Of a stretch of 64,000 bases of DNA, positions 28,480-37,994 are shown one piece after another. The stretch covers positions 1,364,001 through 1,428,000 of the forward strand of contig NZ_AP022671.1 of assembly GCF_011405515.1 (NCBI RefSeq), in the 5' to 3' direction. Within the stretch, counting starts at the first letter, position 1. Each line of letters opens with the position of its first letter. Position numbers and translations under genes: made by a program. The notes under the pieces were generated by a model. It had not been told where the DNA came from. It saw only the letters and a list, made by a program, of their open reading frames with translations, and ran no database searches. Source of the stretch: Nitrospira sp. KM1. Its GTDB lineage: Bacteria > Nitrospirota > Nitrospiria > Nitrospirales > Nitrospiraceae.

Positions 28480-30309
28480 TCACTCTACGGTGACGCTCTT
28501 GGCCAGGTTTCTAGGCTGATCGACATCCGCGCCTCGCAAAACCGCGATGTGATAGGCCAATAATTGCAATGGGATAGTGAAAAGAATCGGTGAAATCAGC
28601 GGATGCGTTTCGGGAATCGTAAAGACCGCATCGGCTATTTTACCCAATTCTCGCTCCCCTTCCGCCACAAGTGCAATGACCGGCGCATGCCGGGCTTTAA
28701 CTTCCATCAGGTTGCTGACCGTCTTCTCATACAAGCGATCGCGCGGAGCGAGGACGACCACCGGCATGTCCTTGTCGATCAAGGCAATCGGTCCATGCTT
28801 CATCTCCCCCGCTGCATACCCCTCGGCATGGATATACGAAACTTCCTTCAATTTGAGCGATCCTTCCAGCGCGATGGGATAATTGATGCCACGGCCCAAA
28901 AAGAGAAAATTTCTCTTCTTATAATAACGCTTGGCAATCGCCACGATCTCGGCCTCCCGCCGCAACACGCTTTCGACGAGAACCGGCAGCCGCACCAACC
29001 GGTCGAGCCAGGCCTTCCCATCAGCCGCCTTCATGACGTTGCGGACCCGCGCGAGATGCAGCGCCAAGAGATACAACGCTGTCAATTGAGCCGTAAACGC
29101 CTTTGTCGAAGCTACGCCGATTTCCGGCCCGCAATGGGTATAGAGCACCCCGTCCGACTCCCGGGCCAACGTGCTTCCAACCACGTTGACGATTGAGACG
29201 ACCCGGGCGCCTTTCTGCTTGGCCTCGCGTGCCGCGGCCAAGGTGTCCGCCGTCTCACCCGATTGCGAAATGGTAATAAAGAGATCGTTCTTCCCGACCA
29301 GGGGGTCCCGATAGCGAAACTCGCTGCCGATATCGACTTGCACCGGCGTGCGGACCATTTCTTCGAACAGGTATTTACCGACTTGGCCGGCATGCCAGGA
29401 CGTGCCGCAGGCGACGATCCAGATCCGCTCGACAGACGCAAAGTCCTTAGGGGTGAGACCGATGTCGGGAAGATCCGCTTCCCCGCTCTCATACGAATAT
29501 CGCCCCCGCATGGTGTCCAGAATGGTTTGAGGCTGCTCATGGATTTCCTTGAGCATGAAATGTGGAAAGCCGCTCTTCTCCGCATCCGCGGCGTCCCACG
29601 TGATTTTGGACGGCTTTCTCAGCATGACGTGCCCGTCCGCGTCGGTCATGGACACGTCGGAAGCGGTGACGATAGCCACGTCTCCCTCTTCCAGATAGGT
29701 CACATCACGCGTATGGGCCAACATGGCCATGACATCGGAGGCGATGAATGACGCCTGTTTTGTCCGCCCGACCACCAGCGGACATCCCAGACGCGCGGCC
29801 ACAAGCGTGCCGGGTTCGCGCTCAGAGATGACCGCCAGCGCATAGCTGCCCCTGACTTCCTTGGTCGCCGCGCGGACGGCATCGGCCAGCCCCAACCCGT
29901 TCTGCATGTGCTTATCGATGAGGTGCGCCACCACTTCGGTGTCCGTATCGGACTGAAATTTGTAGCCTTCCCGCTCCAATTGCTGCTTCAGGGGCTGGTA
30001 ATTTTCGATGATGCCGTTATGCACGAGGACGCAGCTCTTCGATCGATGAGGATGGGCATTCTGTTCGGACGGCTTCCCGTGCGTGGCCCATCTCGTGTGA
30101 CCGATGCCCACCAGGCCGTCGATTTCCTTCTCCTTCAAAGATTTTTGGAGATTGGCGAGCTTGCCGACGCTGCGCCGGACTTCGATCTTCTCTCCTTGGA
30201 GAATGGCAACCCCTGCCGAGTCGTACCCACGATATTCAAGCTTGGAAAGCCCGCCAATGAGAATGGGCACCGCTGCCTGATTGCCTACGTAGCCGACAAT
30301 TCCACACAT
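28480..30309 (-). CDS. glmS: Glutamine-fructose-6-phosphate aminotransferase
   Basis: 609 aa. The catalytic Cys2 is in MCGIVGYVGN; the glutaminase half includes TRWATHGKPSEQNAHPH and the second half two SIS domains (SQSGETADTLAA, LGRGINYPIALEGSLKLKE). The C-terminus DQPRNLAKSVTVE is characteristic. It makes glucosamine-6-phosphate, the first committed step to UDP-GlcNAc. glmU is 7 nt upstream of it on the same strand. No glmS ribozyme-like sequence was recognised. Confidence 0.97.
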   Translation of the reverse strand: MCGIVGYVGNQAAVPILIGGLSKLEYRGYDSAGVAILQGEKIEVRRSVGKLANLQKSLKEKEIDGLVGIGHTRWATHGKPSEQNAHPHRSKSCVLVHNGIIENYQPLKQQLEREGYKFQSDTDTEVVAHLIDKHMQNGLGLADAVRAATKEVRGSYALAVISEREPGTLVAARLGCPLVVGRTKQASFIASDVMAMLAHTRDVTYLEEGDVAIVTASDVSMTDADGHVMLRKPSKITWDAADAEKSGFPHFMLKEIHEQPQTILDTMRGRYSYESGEADLPDIGLTPKDFASVERIWIVACGTSWHAGQVGKYLFEEMVRTPVQVDIGSEFRYRDPLVGKNDLFITISQSGETADTLAAAREAKQKGARVVSIVNVVGSTLARESDGVLYTHCGPEIGVASTKAFTAQLTALYLLALHLARVRNVMKAADGKAWLDRLVRLPVLVESVLRREAEIVAIAKRYYKKRNFLFLGRGINYPIALEGSLKLKEVSYIHAEGYAAGEMKHGPIALIDKDMPVVVLAPRDRLYEKTVSNLMEVKARHAPVIALVAEGERELGKIADAVFTIPETHPLISPILFTIPLQLLAYHIAVLRGADVDQPRNLAKSVTVE

Positions 30310-30316
30310 ACGCGAT

Positions 30317-31879
30317 CTACCTCCGCCGCTTGGCCCGGCTTGTGGGCACCTGAGGCTTCGATGTTTTAGCCGGTGATTTCGAGCCGGCGTTATGTGGCGA
30401 CGTCAACATGGCGCGGCGACGCGCCGCCCATCCTTCGCGATTGACTTGCGGCACACGGGCAATCACCAGCGCGCCGGCCGGCACATCTTCGGTCACTGTC
30501 GTCCCAGCCGCAATGATGGCGCCCGCCCCGACCTTCACAGGCGCGATCAATTGAGTGTCGCTTCCTACAGCCACATTGTCTTCGATGACCGTTTGATGCT
30601 TTCTCACGCCGTCATAATTGACCGTGATCGTTCCGGCCCCGATGTTCACGCCCTTCCCGATCCGGGCGTCTCCCAGGTATGTCAGGTGATTCGCTTTCGA
30701 TCCTTCGCCCAATTCCGCCTGTTTCATCTCCACGAAATTTCCCACCTTGGCCTTCTTCCGAACGACCGCGCCGGGACGAAGATGCGCAAACGGCCCGAGC
30801 ACCGCATGGTCATCGATTCGCGCTTCGCGGAAGACGCAGTGTCCGAGAATCTCCACACCGTTGCCAACAGTGCAGTCCGTCACCCGCGTGAAGGAATGGA
30901 CGATGCAATCCTCTCCGATGACCGTGTCACCCGCGAGCATCACGTTCGGGTGAAGTATGGTGTCCCTGCCGATCATGGCGCCGGCGTCGATCCACACCGA
31001 GGACGGATCGATCATCGTCACGCCTTGATCCAGCCAATGCTCCCGGATCTGCCGACGAATCACCTGTTCCGCTTCCGCCAGTTGCCGTCTGGTGTTCACA
31101 CCCAAACCTTCGTCGGGATTGTCGAGGACGACGGCGGACACGCGTCGTCCCTGTGACACGGCTACCTGAATGATGTCGGTGAGATAATATTCGCCTTGCG
31201 CATTGCTCGGGTCCAGTTTCTCCAAAGCCGAGAACAGAAAGTCGCCGTCGACGACGTAGGTTCCGACATTGATTTCCCCGACTTTCTTTTCCTCCGGGCT
31301 GGCATCCCGATCTTCGACGATCCGTGAGACGGACCCCCCGGGCGACTGTCTCAGGACACGCCCGTATCCGGTGGCATCGCTCAGCACCGAGGTGAGAATC
31401 GTGACGGTTGCACGTTCTTCCCGGTGCACTCGCAGCAGTTCACGAACGGTGAATTCTCGCAGCAACGGGGTATCACCGTTCAAAATGAGATACAAGGAAG
31501 GAGCGGGCCCCTTTGCTGAAAAGACTGAGCGCGCTTGCATCACCGCATGCCCGGTTCCGAGTTGCTCGCGCTGTTCAACGATCGATGTCGGGGCCGTGCC
31601 CTGAAGGCCGGACGTTGCCGCTTCGATGACCTGCCGCACCTGATCCGCTTGATGACCGACAACGACACCAATCCGATGACCGGCCAGCCGCAATCCCAAA
31701 TCGATCGAGTAGAGAACCATGGAACGGCCGGCGACCGGATGCAACACCTTCGACTGCTTCGAGCGCATGCGCTTGCCCATACCGGCAGCCATAATCACCA
31801 CGGCAAGGCCTGGAACTGTTGTCGGGGAAGCACCAACAGAAACCGGCTGAGTCGTTGCGTCAACGGAGGAACGGTTCAT
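30317..31879 (-). CDS. glmU: Bifunctional N-acetylglucosamine-1-phosphate uridyltransferase/glucosamine-1-phosphate acetyltransferase
   Basis: 520 aa from the ATG at 31879, which overlaps the DUF502 stop (ATGA). VVIMAAGMGKRMRSKQSK near 35 is the pyrophosphorylase signature, and hexapeptide repeats of the left-handed beta-helix (IGRDTILHPNVML, IGAGTITVNYDG) fill the C-terminal half. It makes UDP-GlcNAc for peptidoglycan, LPS and exopolysaccharide. It is about 60 aa longer than E. coli GlmU: about 27 extra residues at the N-terminus and a Lys/Arg/Ser-rich tail (ending SRAKRRR). Confidence 0.95.
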   Translation of the reverse strand: MNRSSVDATTQPVSVGASPTTVPGLAVVIMAAGMGKRMRSKQSKVLHPVAGRSMVLYSIDLGLRLAGHRIGVVVGHQADQVRQVIEAATSGLQGTAPTSIVEQREQLGTGHAVMQARSVFSAKGPAPSLYLILNGDTPLLREFTVRELLRVHREERATVTILTSVLSDATGYGRVLRQSPGGSVSRIVEDRDASPEEKKVGEINVGTYVVDGDFLFSALEKLDPSNAQGEYYLTDIIQVAVSQGRRVSAVVLDNPDEGLGVNTRRQLAEAEQVIRRQIREHWLDQGVTMIDPSSVWIDAGAMIGRDTILHPNVMLAGDTVIGEDCIVHSFTRVTDCTVGNGVEILGHCVFREARIDDHAVLGPFAHLRPGAVVRKKAKVGNFVEMKQAELGEGSKANHLTYLGDARIGKGVNIGAGTITVNYDGVRKHQTVIEDNVAVGSDTQLIAPVKVGAGAIIAAGTTVTEDVPAGALVIARVPQVNREGWAARRRAMLTSPHNAGSKSPAKTSKPQVPTSRAKRRR

Positions 31880-32547
31880 CCGATCGGCACTCCTGCTTCC
31901 GGCTGTTTGACCGTACTCCATTTGGGTTCTGCGGGAATCGCGGAGGCGAGCGAAGGCATGGGAGAATACAATCCCCCGGATATGATCAGCTTCATCGCCT
32001 CTTCGACGGTGATGTCGACCGAAGTCACCTCACGCTCGGGGACAAGAAGAAAGTATCCCGACGTTGGATTCGGCGAGGTCGGCACATAGACATGGACCAG
32101 GGGTTCATGAGCAAGTTCCTGTCCCTCACCGCCCTTCGACATTCCTGTCACGAAGGCAAGACAGTAATGGCCGTTCTTGGGAAATTGAATCAACACCACG
32201 CGATGATAGGAACCGCGCTCGGAAAATGAGAGAATATCCATCATGGACTTGAGCGTCGAGTAAATCCCGCGCACCAAAGGCACCCGATTGAGCCAACTTT
32301 CCCATATCCTGACGATCTGTTTGCCCATAAAATTCGCTGCAAACAATCCCGTCATAAACACCAGCAACACAAGCGCCACAATGCCCAGCCCCGGCACATA
32401 GAGGGTCGGCACCATCTCAGCGAGCAGATTTCCCAAAATGCCTTCGACGGTGAGGAAGAGCGTCTTCAAAATGAGCACGGTCCCCCAAATAGGGGTAATG
32501 ACGAGCAAACCTGTCAAAAAGTACCGTTTCAGGGAGGCTTTCAGCAT
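31876..32547 (-). CDS. DUF502 membrane protein
   Basis: 223 aa. Two membrane helices (about 10-30 and 50-72) precede a soluble domain with VPLVRGIYSTLKSMMDI and YVPTSPNPTSGYFLLVP, typical of DUF502. Function unknown, proposed membrane-associated. First gene of the DUF502-glmU-glmS group. Confidence 0.88.
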   Translation of the reverse strand: MLKASLKRYFLTGLLVITPIWGTVLILKTLFLTVEGILGNLLAEMVPTLYVPGLGIVALVLLVFMTGLFAANFMGKQIVRIWESWLNRVPLVRGIYSTLKSMMDILSFSERGSYHRVVLIQFPKNGHYCLAFVTGMSKGGEGQELAHEPLVHVYVPTSPNPTSGYFLLVPEREVTSVDITVEEAMKLIISGGLYSPMPSLASAIPAEPKWSTVKQPEAGVPIG

Positions 32548-32576
32548 AAGAATTGTGCAGACGAAACCGGATTTAC

Positions 32577-32606
32577 ATCATACAGAGATATACGAAGGTG
32601 CTGCAA
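32577..32606 (-). promoter_or_regulatory. Putative promoter for DUF502-glmU-glmS
   Basis: On the minus strand, TTGCAG and TATGAT are separated by 18 nt, 30 nt before the DUF502 start codon. It faces away from the tmk promoter in the 132-bp divergent gap. Confidence 0.4.
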
Positions 32607-32614
32607 GCCTTTTA

Positions 32615-32643
32615 TTGCTATTTTCAACGACTTGGAATACTAT
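32615..32643 (+). promoter_or_regulatory. Putative promoter for tmk
   Basis: TTGCTA and TACTAT are 17 nt apart, ending 36 nt before the tmk ATG at 32680. Each hexamer matches four of six consensus bases. Confidence 0.45.
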
Positions 32644-32679
32644 CGCGCCCGTTTTTCCCATCCTATAAAGGCTCGTACC

Positions 32680-33348
32680 ATGGCTCGACGGATCCGCAAA
32701 CCAAACGGGTTCTTCATTACGCTCGAAGGTCCGGAGGGCAGTGGAAAAAGTACCCAAGCCGACTTCCTCGCAGTGGCGCTCAAGAAAGCCGGGTTTCAGG
32801 TCATCCAAACCAGAGAGCCCGGCGGCACCAAAGTGGCCGAAGCCGTTCGCCATATCCTACTCAACCCGTCCAAAGGCGAATCGATCACTGCAGAAACAGA
32901 AGCGCTCCTCATTTTGGCCGCCCGGAGCCAGCATGTGGCACATCTGATCCAGCCAGCGCTCGATCGCGGCGCGATCGTGCTATGCGACCGTTACTTCGAT
33001 TCAACGTTGGCCTATCAAGGCTTCGGACGCGGGCTGGACCTCAACTGGCTGACGGCAGCCAACAACGGAGCCACGGGGGGATTGATTCCCGACCTGACAT
33101 TGTTGCTCGATCTACCTGTATCCGTCGGTTTGGCCAGGCGTCGCCACGCCCGTGGAACAACGAACCGTCTCGACCGTGAAACGGAGCGGTTTCATCGTTC
33201 GGTGCGCCGAGGATTTTTGTCGCTGGCCAAACAGGATCCTCGGCGAATACGTATCATACGAGCCAGGCGATCGATCCCAGCCGTTCGAGCGGAGATTGAG
33301 ACGATTGTGCTAAATTGGATAACCACTCGACGGGGTCACAGGAGTTAA
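32680..33348 (+). CDS. tmk: Thymidylate kinase
   Basis: 222 aa. The P-loop is EGPEGSGKST, the DRY-type motif is CDRYFDSTLAYQG, and a basic LID region (RRRHARGTTNRLDRET) follows. It phosphorylates dTMP to dTDP. The ATG at 32680 has AAAGG 8 nt upstream; an upstream ATG at 32632 would add 16 residues. It is followed by holB after one base. Confidence 0.94.
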   Translation: MARRIRKPNGFFITLEGPEGSGKSTQADFLAVALKKAGFQVIQTREPGGTKVAEAVRHILLNPSKGESITAETEALLILAARSQHVAHLIQPALDRGAIVLCDRYFDSTLAYQGFGRGLDLNWLTAANNGATGGLIPDLTLLLDLPVSVGLARRRHARGTTNRLDRETERFHRSVRRGFLSLAKQDPRRIRIIRARRSIPAVRAEIETIVLNWITTRRGHRS

Positions 33349-33349
33349 C

Positions 33350-34378
33350 GTGCCGTTGCAAGACGTCATCGGACATGCCGCCGTCATTGCCTCGATCCAA
33401 CGTGCGGAGGCAAGCAATCGTCTGGCTCATGCCTATCTCTTTCATGGCGAAGCCTCGATCGGGAAACGGTTGACCGCCGTCCGCTTGACTCAAGCGTTTC
33501 ATTGCGAGCAGCGGCAGGACGGGGCAGTGATCGACGCCTGCGGTGTGTGTCGATCCTGCCGACACGTGGAAGCATCGACGCATCCGGATTTCCTCGTAAT
33601 CGAGCCGGACAGCGAGCAGGCAGTGCCCCAAATCAAAATCGAACAGATCCGCGAGATCGAACAACAGATCATGTACCGACCGTTGATCGCGGAGCGGAAA
33701 ATCTGCCTCATCGACCAGGCAGACCGCATGACGATCGGTGCGGCCAATGCGCTCTTGAAGACCCTTGAAGAGCCGCCGGATCACAGCCTGTTCTTTCTCA
33801 TATCGAGCCGCCCGGCTGCGCTCCCTGTCACTATCCGTTCCCGATGCCAGGCTTTGCGGTTTACCACGCCGCCTCGGACTCAGGTCGAGGCGGCCTTGAT
33901 TCTCAAACGGGAAATACCGCCGTCAGACACGCGGCTTCTGGCCATTATCAGCGAAGGTCGTCTGGGAGACGCCCTGGTTGCTGATCCGGCTGAGATTCGT
34001 GCGCGTCAGCGTGAGGTGATGGAGTTGATCCGCCCTCAGACGCTTGGATCGGTGACCGCCATTCTAGCTCAGGCGGAGTCCTCGGCCAAAAGTGATCGTG
34101 TGCCGGAACTCTTATCATGGCTCACGAGGTGGATCAGGGACGTCATCATCCTCCAAGTCGGTGGTGATCGGGACCACATTCTATTCGCCGAGGATCTCGA
34201 GACATTGGAGATGTATTCCAAGCATGCCGACACCGATGCGTTGCTCGACATCCTCTGCGATATCGAGCAGACGGACAGACAAGCGACCAGACATCTGAAT
34301 CTTCAAATGGCGTTGGAACAGGTGCTGCTGCGTCTCCGCGATGCGTGCACTGCTCAGCCAGTATCCCAGCGCTCCTAG
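33350..34378 (+). CDS. holB: DNA polymerase III subunit delta'
   Basis: 342 aa with a GTG start one base after the tmk stop. AYLFHGEASIGKRLTAVRL is the clamp-loader P-loop region, followed by the zinc module CGVCRSCRHVEASTHPDFL and the sensor stretch NALLKTLEEPPDHSLFFLIS. It is a clamp-loader subunit. The tmk-holB pairing is common. Confidence 0.93.
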   Translation: MPLQDVIGHAAVIASIQRAEASNRLAHAYLFHGEASIGKRLTAVRLTQAFHCEQRQDGAVIDACGVCRSCRHVEASTHPDFLVIEPDSEQAVPQIKIEQIREIEQQIMYRPLIAERKICLIDQADRMTIGAANALLKTLEEPPDHSLFFLISSRPAALPVTIRSRCQALRFTTPPRTQVEAALILKREIPPSDTRLLAIISEGRLGDALVADPAEIRARQREVMELIRPQTLGSVTAILAQAESSAKSDRVPELLSWLTRWIRDVIILQVGGDRDHILFAEDLETLEMYSKHADTDALLDILCDIEQTDRQATRHLNLQMALEQVLLRLRDACTAQPVSQRS

Positions 34379-34417
34379 AATTGACGCTTTGCAACCTGAT
34401 ATCTTTTCTCGATCAGC

Positions 34418-36481
34418 ATGACCAATTCTCAGCCGTTCTACATCACGACCCCGATCTATTATGTGAACGATGTTCCCCACATCGGGCATGCCTATACGAC
34501 CATCGCCGCAGATGTTCTGGCGCGTTATTGGCGATTGCGCGGGCGCGACGTATTTTTTCTGACCGGCCTTGACGAGCATGGCCAAAAGGTCCAGCAGGCT
34601 GCGGCCAAAGCCGGGGTGGCACCTCAGACCTACTGCGACAATCTGGCGCCGAAATTTACGGAGTTGTGGAAACGTCTGGATATCCGTCCGGATGCTTTCA
34701 TCAGAACCACCGATCGCGAGCACGGACGCATCGTCCAACGGTACCTACAGGAACTCTTTGACACGGGTTTGATCTATAAAGATTCCTACACCGGATGGTA
34801 CTGCACGTTCGATGAGCGATTCTGGACGGAGAAAGATGTCACGGACGGACTGTGTCCTGACTGCAAACGGCCGGTCGAACAACTCAGCGAATCCAATTAT
34901 TTCTTTCGAATGGGCCAATATCAAGATCGATTGATCGACCATATCAAGATCCACCCCCGCTTTATCCGCCCGGAATCACGCCGGAATGAAGTACTGGGAT
35001 TTCTCCAATCGCAAAAGCTCGGAGACCTTTCAATTTCGCGTCCGAAAGCGCGCCTCTCGTGGGGGATCGAACTGCCGTTCGACAAGGACTACGTCACCTA
35101 TGTCTGGTTCGACGCGCTCGTCAATTACATCTCGGCTCTCGAATACAAACCGCCTTCACCATCAGTGGACACATTCTGGCCGGCCAATGTCCATTTGGTT
35201 GGCAAAGACATTCTCACGACTCATGCCGTCTACTGGTCCACGATGCTGATGGCGCTTCATCGGCCACTGCCGGAAACCATTTTTGCTCACGGATGGTGGA
35301 CGGTGAACGGGGAAAAGATGTCGAAGAGCCGCGGGAATGTCGTCGATCCCAATAAAATGCTGGAAGTCTATGGAGTCGATGCTTTCCGGTATTTCCTGCT
35401 GCGAGAAGTTCCATTCGGCCAAGACGGAGACTTTTCGGAACAGGCAATGGCAAGGCGAATCAACAGCGACCTGGCAAATGGGATCGGCAATCTCTTGAGC
35501 CGAACATTGACGATGATCGAGCGGAGTTGCTCGGGAACGATTCCGGATATGCCGAGAGATTACCTCGACGGCGAAGATGCGCGGAGGAAATTCCCGCTAC
35601 TCGTCCAGGCAAAGGAATCGCTCAAAACGCTGGGCAATCACCTGGACGAAATGTTCGATGGGTTCGAGTTCAGTAGTTTTCTTCTCCTTGTCACGAGCCG
35701 AGTTTCAGACGTCGATACGTTCATCGACAAATACGAACCGTGGAAGCTGGCGAAGGACCCGAGCAGACGAGAGGAACTCGATACCGTCCTGTATAGTGCC
35801 GCGGAGTGCTTGCGCATTTTAAGCCTTTATATTCTTCCAGTGATGCCTGCCACGGCGCACGGTATTGCAGAACAGTTGGGTCTTCATATCAATTGGGACT
35901 CTCCATTCTTGAAAGAGTCCGTCAAATGGGGTGAGTTGAAAAGTGGGACGAAGATTCGAAAAGGAAATGCCTTATTTCCCAGGGTTCTTGTGACTGAGTC
36001 GGGAGAGTATGATCTTGCAAGTGGAAAAGCCGAACTGTCGAAACTTCAAGGAGCCAAACCCGTGAGCGATTCTCCAATTCCGTCTCGACCAACCGTCGCC
36101 CCCTCGGCTGCCGCATCTCCGGCCTCTGCGCCACCTACAGGACCGCCTGCTGCGCCCCTCCAAATCACGATCGACGAGTTCATGAAGGTCCAACTCAAGA
36201 CGGCTAGGGTACTATCGGCTGAGCGAGTGCCCAAATCGGAAAAGCTTTTGAAACTCCAGGTATCACTGGGTTCCGAGCAGCGGCAAATCGTTGCAGGCAT
36301 TGGGAAGAAGTACGAACCCGAAAGCCTGATCGGCAAGACGATCGTTATTGTTGCGAACCTCAAACCGGCAAAACTCATGGGTCTTGAATCCCAAGGCATG
36401 GTCCTCGCCGCAGGCGACAGTGATGTACGAGGGCTGGTCACGTTTGTGGAAGAAGTCGATCCCGGGACCAAAGTCAAATGA
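34418..36481 (+). CDS. metG: Methionyl-tRNA synthetase
   Basis: 687 aa. The HIGH motif is PHIGHAY (about 22-28), the Zn-type insertion has CPDCKRP (about 146), the KMSKS motif is in GEKMSKSRGN (about 298-307), and a C-terminal tRNA-binding OB domain (about 590-687) follows a Pro/Ala linker. The Zn insertion has only one CxxC pair plus an isolated Cys, i.e. the reduced type. Its stop overlaps the next gene by 4 nt (ATGA). Confidence 0.96.
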   Translation: MTNSQPFYITTPIYYVNDVPHIGHAYTTIAADVLARYWRLRGRDVFFLTGLDEHGQKVQQAAAKAGVAPQTYCDNLAPKFTELWKRLDIRPDAFIRTTDREHGRIVQRYLQELFDTGLIYKDSYTGWYCTFDERFWTEKDVTDGLCPDCKRPVEQLSESNYFFRMGQYQDRLIDHIKIHPRFIRPESRRNEVLGFLQSQKLGDLSISRPKARLSWGIELPFDKDYVTYVWFDALVNYISALEYKPPSPSVDTFWPANVHLVGKDILTTHAVYWSTMLMALHRPLPETIFAHGWWTVNGEKMSKSRGNVVDPNKMLEVYGVDAFRYFLLREVPFGQDGDFSEQAMARRINSDLANGIGNLLSRTLTMIERSCSGTIPDMPRDYLDGEDARRKFPLLVQAKESLKTLGNHLDEMFDGFEFSSFLLLVTSRVSDVDTFIDKYEPWKLAKDPSRREELDTVLYSAAECLRILSLYILPVMPATAHGIAEQLGLHINWDSPFLKESVKWGELKSGTKIRKGNALFPRVLVTESGEYDLASGKAELSKLQGAKPVSDSPIPSRPTVAPSAAASPASAPPTGPPAAPLQITIDEFMKVQLKTARVLSAERVPKSEKLLKLQVSLGSEQRQIVAGIGKKYEPESLIGKTIVIVANLKPAKLMGLESQGMVLAAGDSDVRGLVTFVEEVDPGTKVK

Positions 36482-37335
36482 TGCGGGCGGTTGTCGTCAC
36501 ACCGTTGCTGCTGTTGTTCTTGTTTCTCCCCTTCCCCTGCCCTGCCCTGACGCCGGAAGAGGAACCTCCTCCCGATCCACACTTGAATGATCCGAAGCCG
36601 ACAACCATTGTCGTCCGCGTCGTCGCTCACGGGTCGATGGTCTTGGGGCGTGAAGTCGGCGGCGCCCGGATTACGGTGACGGATATTGCGACCCACGAAG
36701 TGTTGGCGACCGGGATTCAGCAGGGTGAAGCCGGCGATCAGAATCTCATCATGCGGACCCCGCATTTGATGGAAGAGCCGCTGTATAGCGCGCGCCCCGC
36801 GGCTGCATTCACCGCGACTTTGGAGCTGCGTCGTCCCACCGCAGTTGAAATCGCAGCCGAAGGCCCGCTCGCCTATCCCGCTTCCGCCCGGCGGGCGAGC
36901 AAAACAGTGCTTCTCATTCCGGGAGAGGATCTGACGAATGACGGAATCGTCCTGCATCTGAATGGCTACCTCGTGCAGATCGAGCATCCAAAGCCGGGGG
37001 AGGCATTAATCGCCAAGGACGATGTCAAATTGAGGGCCTCTATCCGCACCCTCTCCGGAGCTCCCGTCCGCCCGCATGGAGATTGGGACTCGAGGAAGAT
37101 CCGCATCTATGGTGAAGTCTTGGTCGGGGACCGGATCGTGGAGCGACTTCAGATGTTTTACGCGGGGGAGGGCGGAAATTTCGAAGCACCGTTTTTTGTT
37201 CCAGGGTCCAAGGAGGTTCCGGACGGACTGACGCTCCGTGTCGTCGCGGCCGATCTCTCCACCGGTAATTCCGGTGTGGGGACTGCCAAATATTCTGTCC
37301 TGAGTGAAAGGCTCAAGTCTTCTTCCCGACAATAG
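36478..37335 (+). CDS. Secreted protein of unknown function
   Basis: 285 aa. A signal peptide (hydrophobic residues 5-21, cleavage about 23) is followed by a Pro-rich linker and two beta-rich segments that look like Ig-like or surface-domain folds (TTIVVRVVAHGSMVLGREVG; GYLVQIEHPKPGEALIAKDD). The pattern resembles CARDB/transthyretin-like domains but none is certain. Coupled to metG through ATGA. Confidence 0.6.
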   Translation: MMRAVVVTPLLLLFLFLPFPCPALTPEEEPPPDPHLNDPKPTTIVVRVVAHGSMVLGREVGGARITVTDIATHEVLATGIQQGEAGDQNLIMRTPHLMEEPLYSARPAAAFTATLELRRPTAVEIAAEGPLAYPASARRASKTVLLIPGEDLTNDGIVLHLNGYLVQIEHPKPGEALIAKDDVKLRASIRTLSGAPVRPHGDWDSRKIRIYGEVLVGDRIVERLQMFYAGEGGNFEAPFFVPGSKEVPDGLTLRVVAADLSTGNSGVGTAKYSVLSERLKSSSRQ

Positions 37336-37476
37336 GCATCAGCTCCAACGCGGGTTTCTCCCACACCTCTGGCATCGCGCCACCACTAACAAATATCTGA
37401 TTTGTTTGACATTCCTTCCTCTTCCCGGGAACCTGACGTGGAGCTTTTCCGCATCGGTCATCCGTTCCTCGTCTGT

Positions 37477-37669
37477 ATGAAACTGTCAATCGTCATACCA
37501 GCATTCAATGAAATACCCCGGCGGTCCTTCGCAGTCTGAAAGGGATCCGCGTCATCTCCCACCATATCAATGCAGGCAAAGGAGAAGCGCTTTCGACCGG
37601 TATCTGAGCTGCCACAGGAGACATTGTGATCTTCCAAGACGCCGATCTTGAATATGCACCGGACCCCTG
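37477..37669 (+). pseudogene. Decayed GT2 glycosyltransferase (polyprenyl-phosphate sugar synthase type)
   Basis: The first 13 codons read MKLSIVIPAFNEI, the start of a GT2 enzyme, then the frame stops. From 37521 in another frame the sequence resumes the GT2 pattern (AVLRSLKGIRVISHHINAGK, GEALSTGI, a TGA stop, then AATGDIVIFQDADLEYAPD). About 25-30 residues between the parts are deleted. The DAD metal site survives, but frame breaks, an in-frame stop and the missing end show it is dead. Confidence 0.75.
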
Positions 37670-37918
37670 GTGTCCTCCTCACCCGACCAGGTTATCGAAC
37701 GATTGAGAAAAGAAGGCATTACCCATATCGTCCTCAATACAAGGGAGTTTAAGCGCCTTCGCGATACGTATCATGTACTGGAGTTTGATGGAGCAGACGG
37801 CCCGGTGCTCGATCAACGGCTCAAGCGCCTGCCACATTCAATGACGTTGTTGTTTGCCAAGAACCATGTGTACGTGTTTGAAATCCCACCTTTGCCACAG
37901 CCTGCCAAACATTCATGA
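37670..37918 (+). pseudogene. C-terminal remnant of a membrane glycosyltransferase or similar protein
   Basis: An 82-codon open stretch with GTG start. The text VIERLRKEGITHIVLNTREF and LFAKNHVYVFEIPPL reads like the extracytoplasmic end of PMT/GT39-type membrane glycosyltransferases that use polyprenyl-phosphate sugars. The membrane part is absent, so it is probably what remains after a deletion that joined it to the GT2 remnant. A small genuine protein cannot be excluded. Confidence 0.5.
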
Positions 37919-37994
37919 TACTGCCCCACCTGCTTCTCAGAGAGAGACATTCCAAGCACTTGCTGCGAATGGATGCTCGTGCGACACTAAGAAC

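Noticed and set aside
36046-36987. 313-codon minus-strand frame over the end of metG and the next gene
   Set aside because: metG's C-terminal tRNA-binding domain and the signal peptide gene are both better supported on the plus strand.
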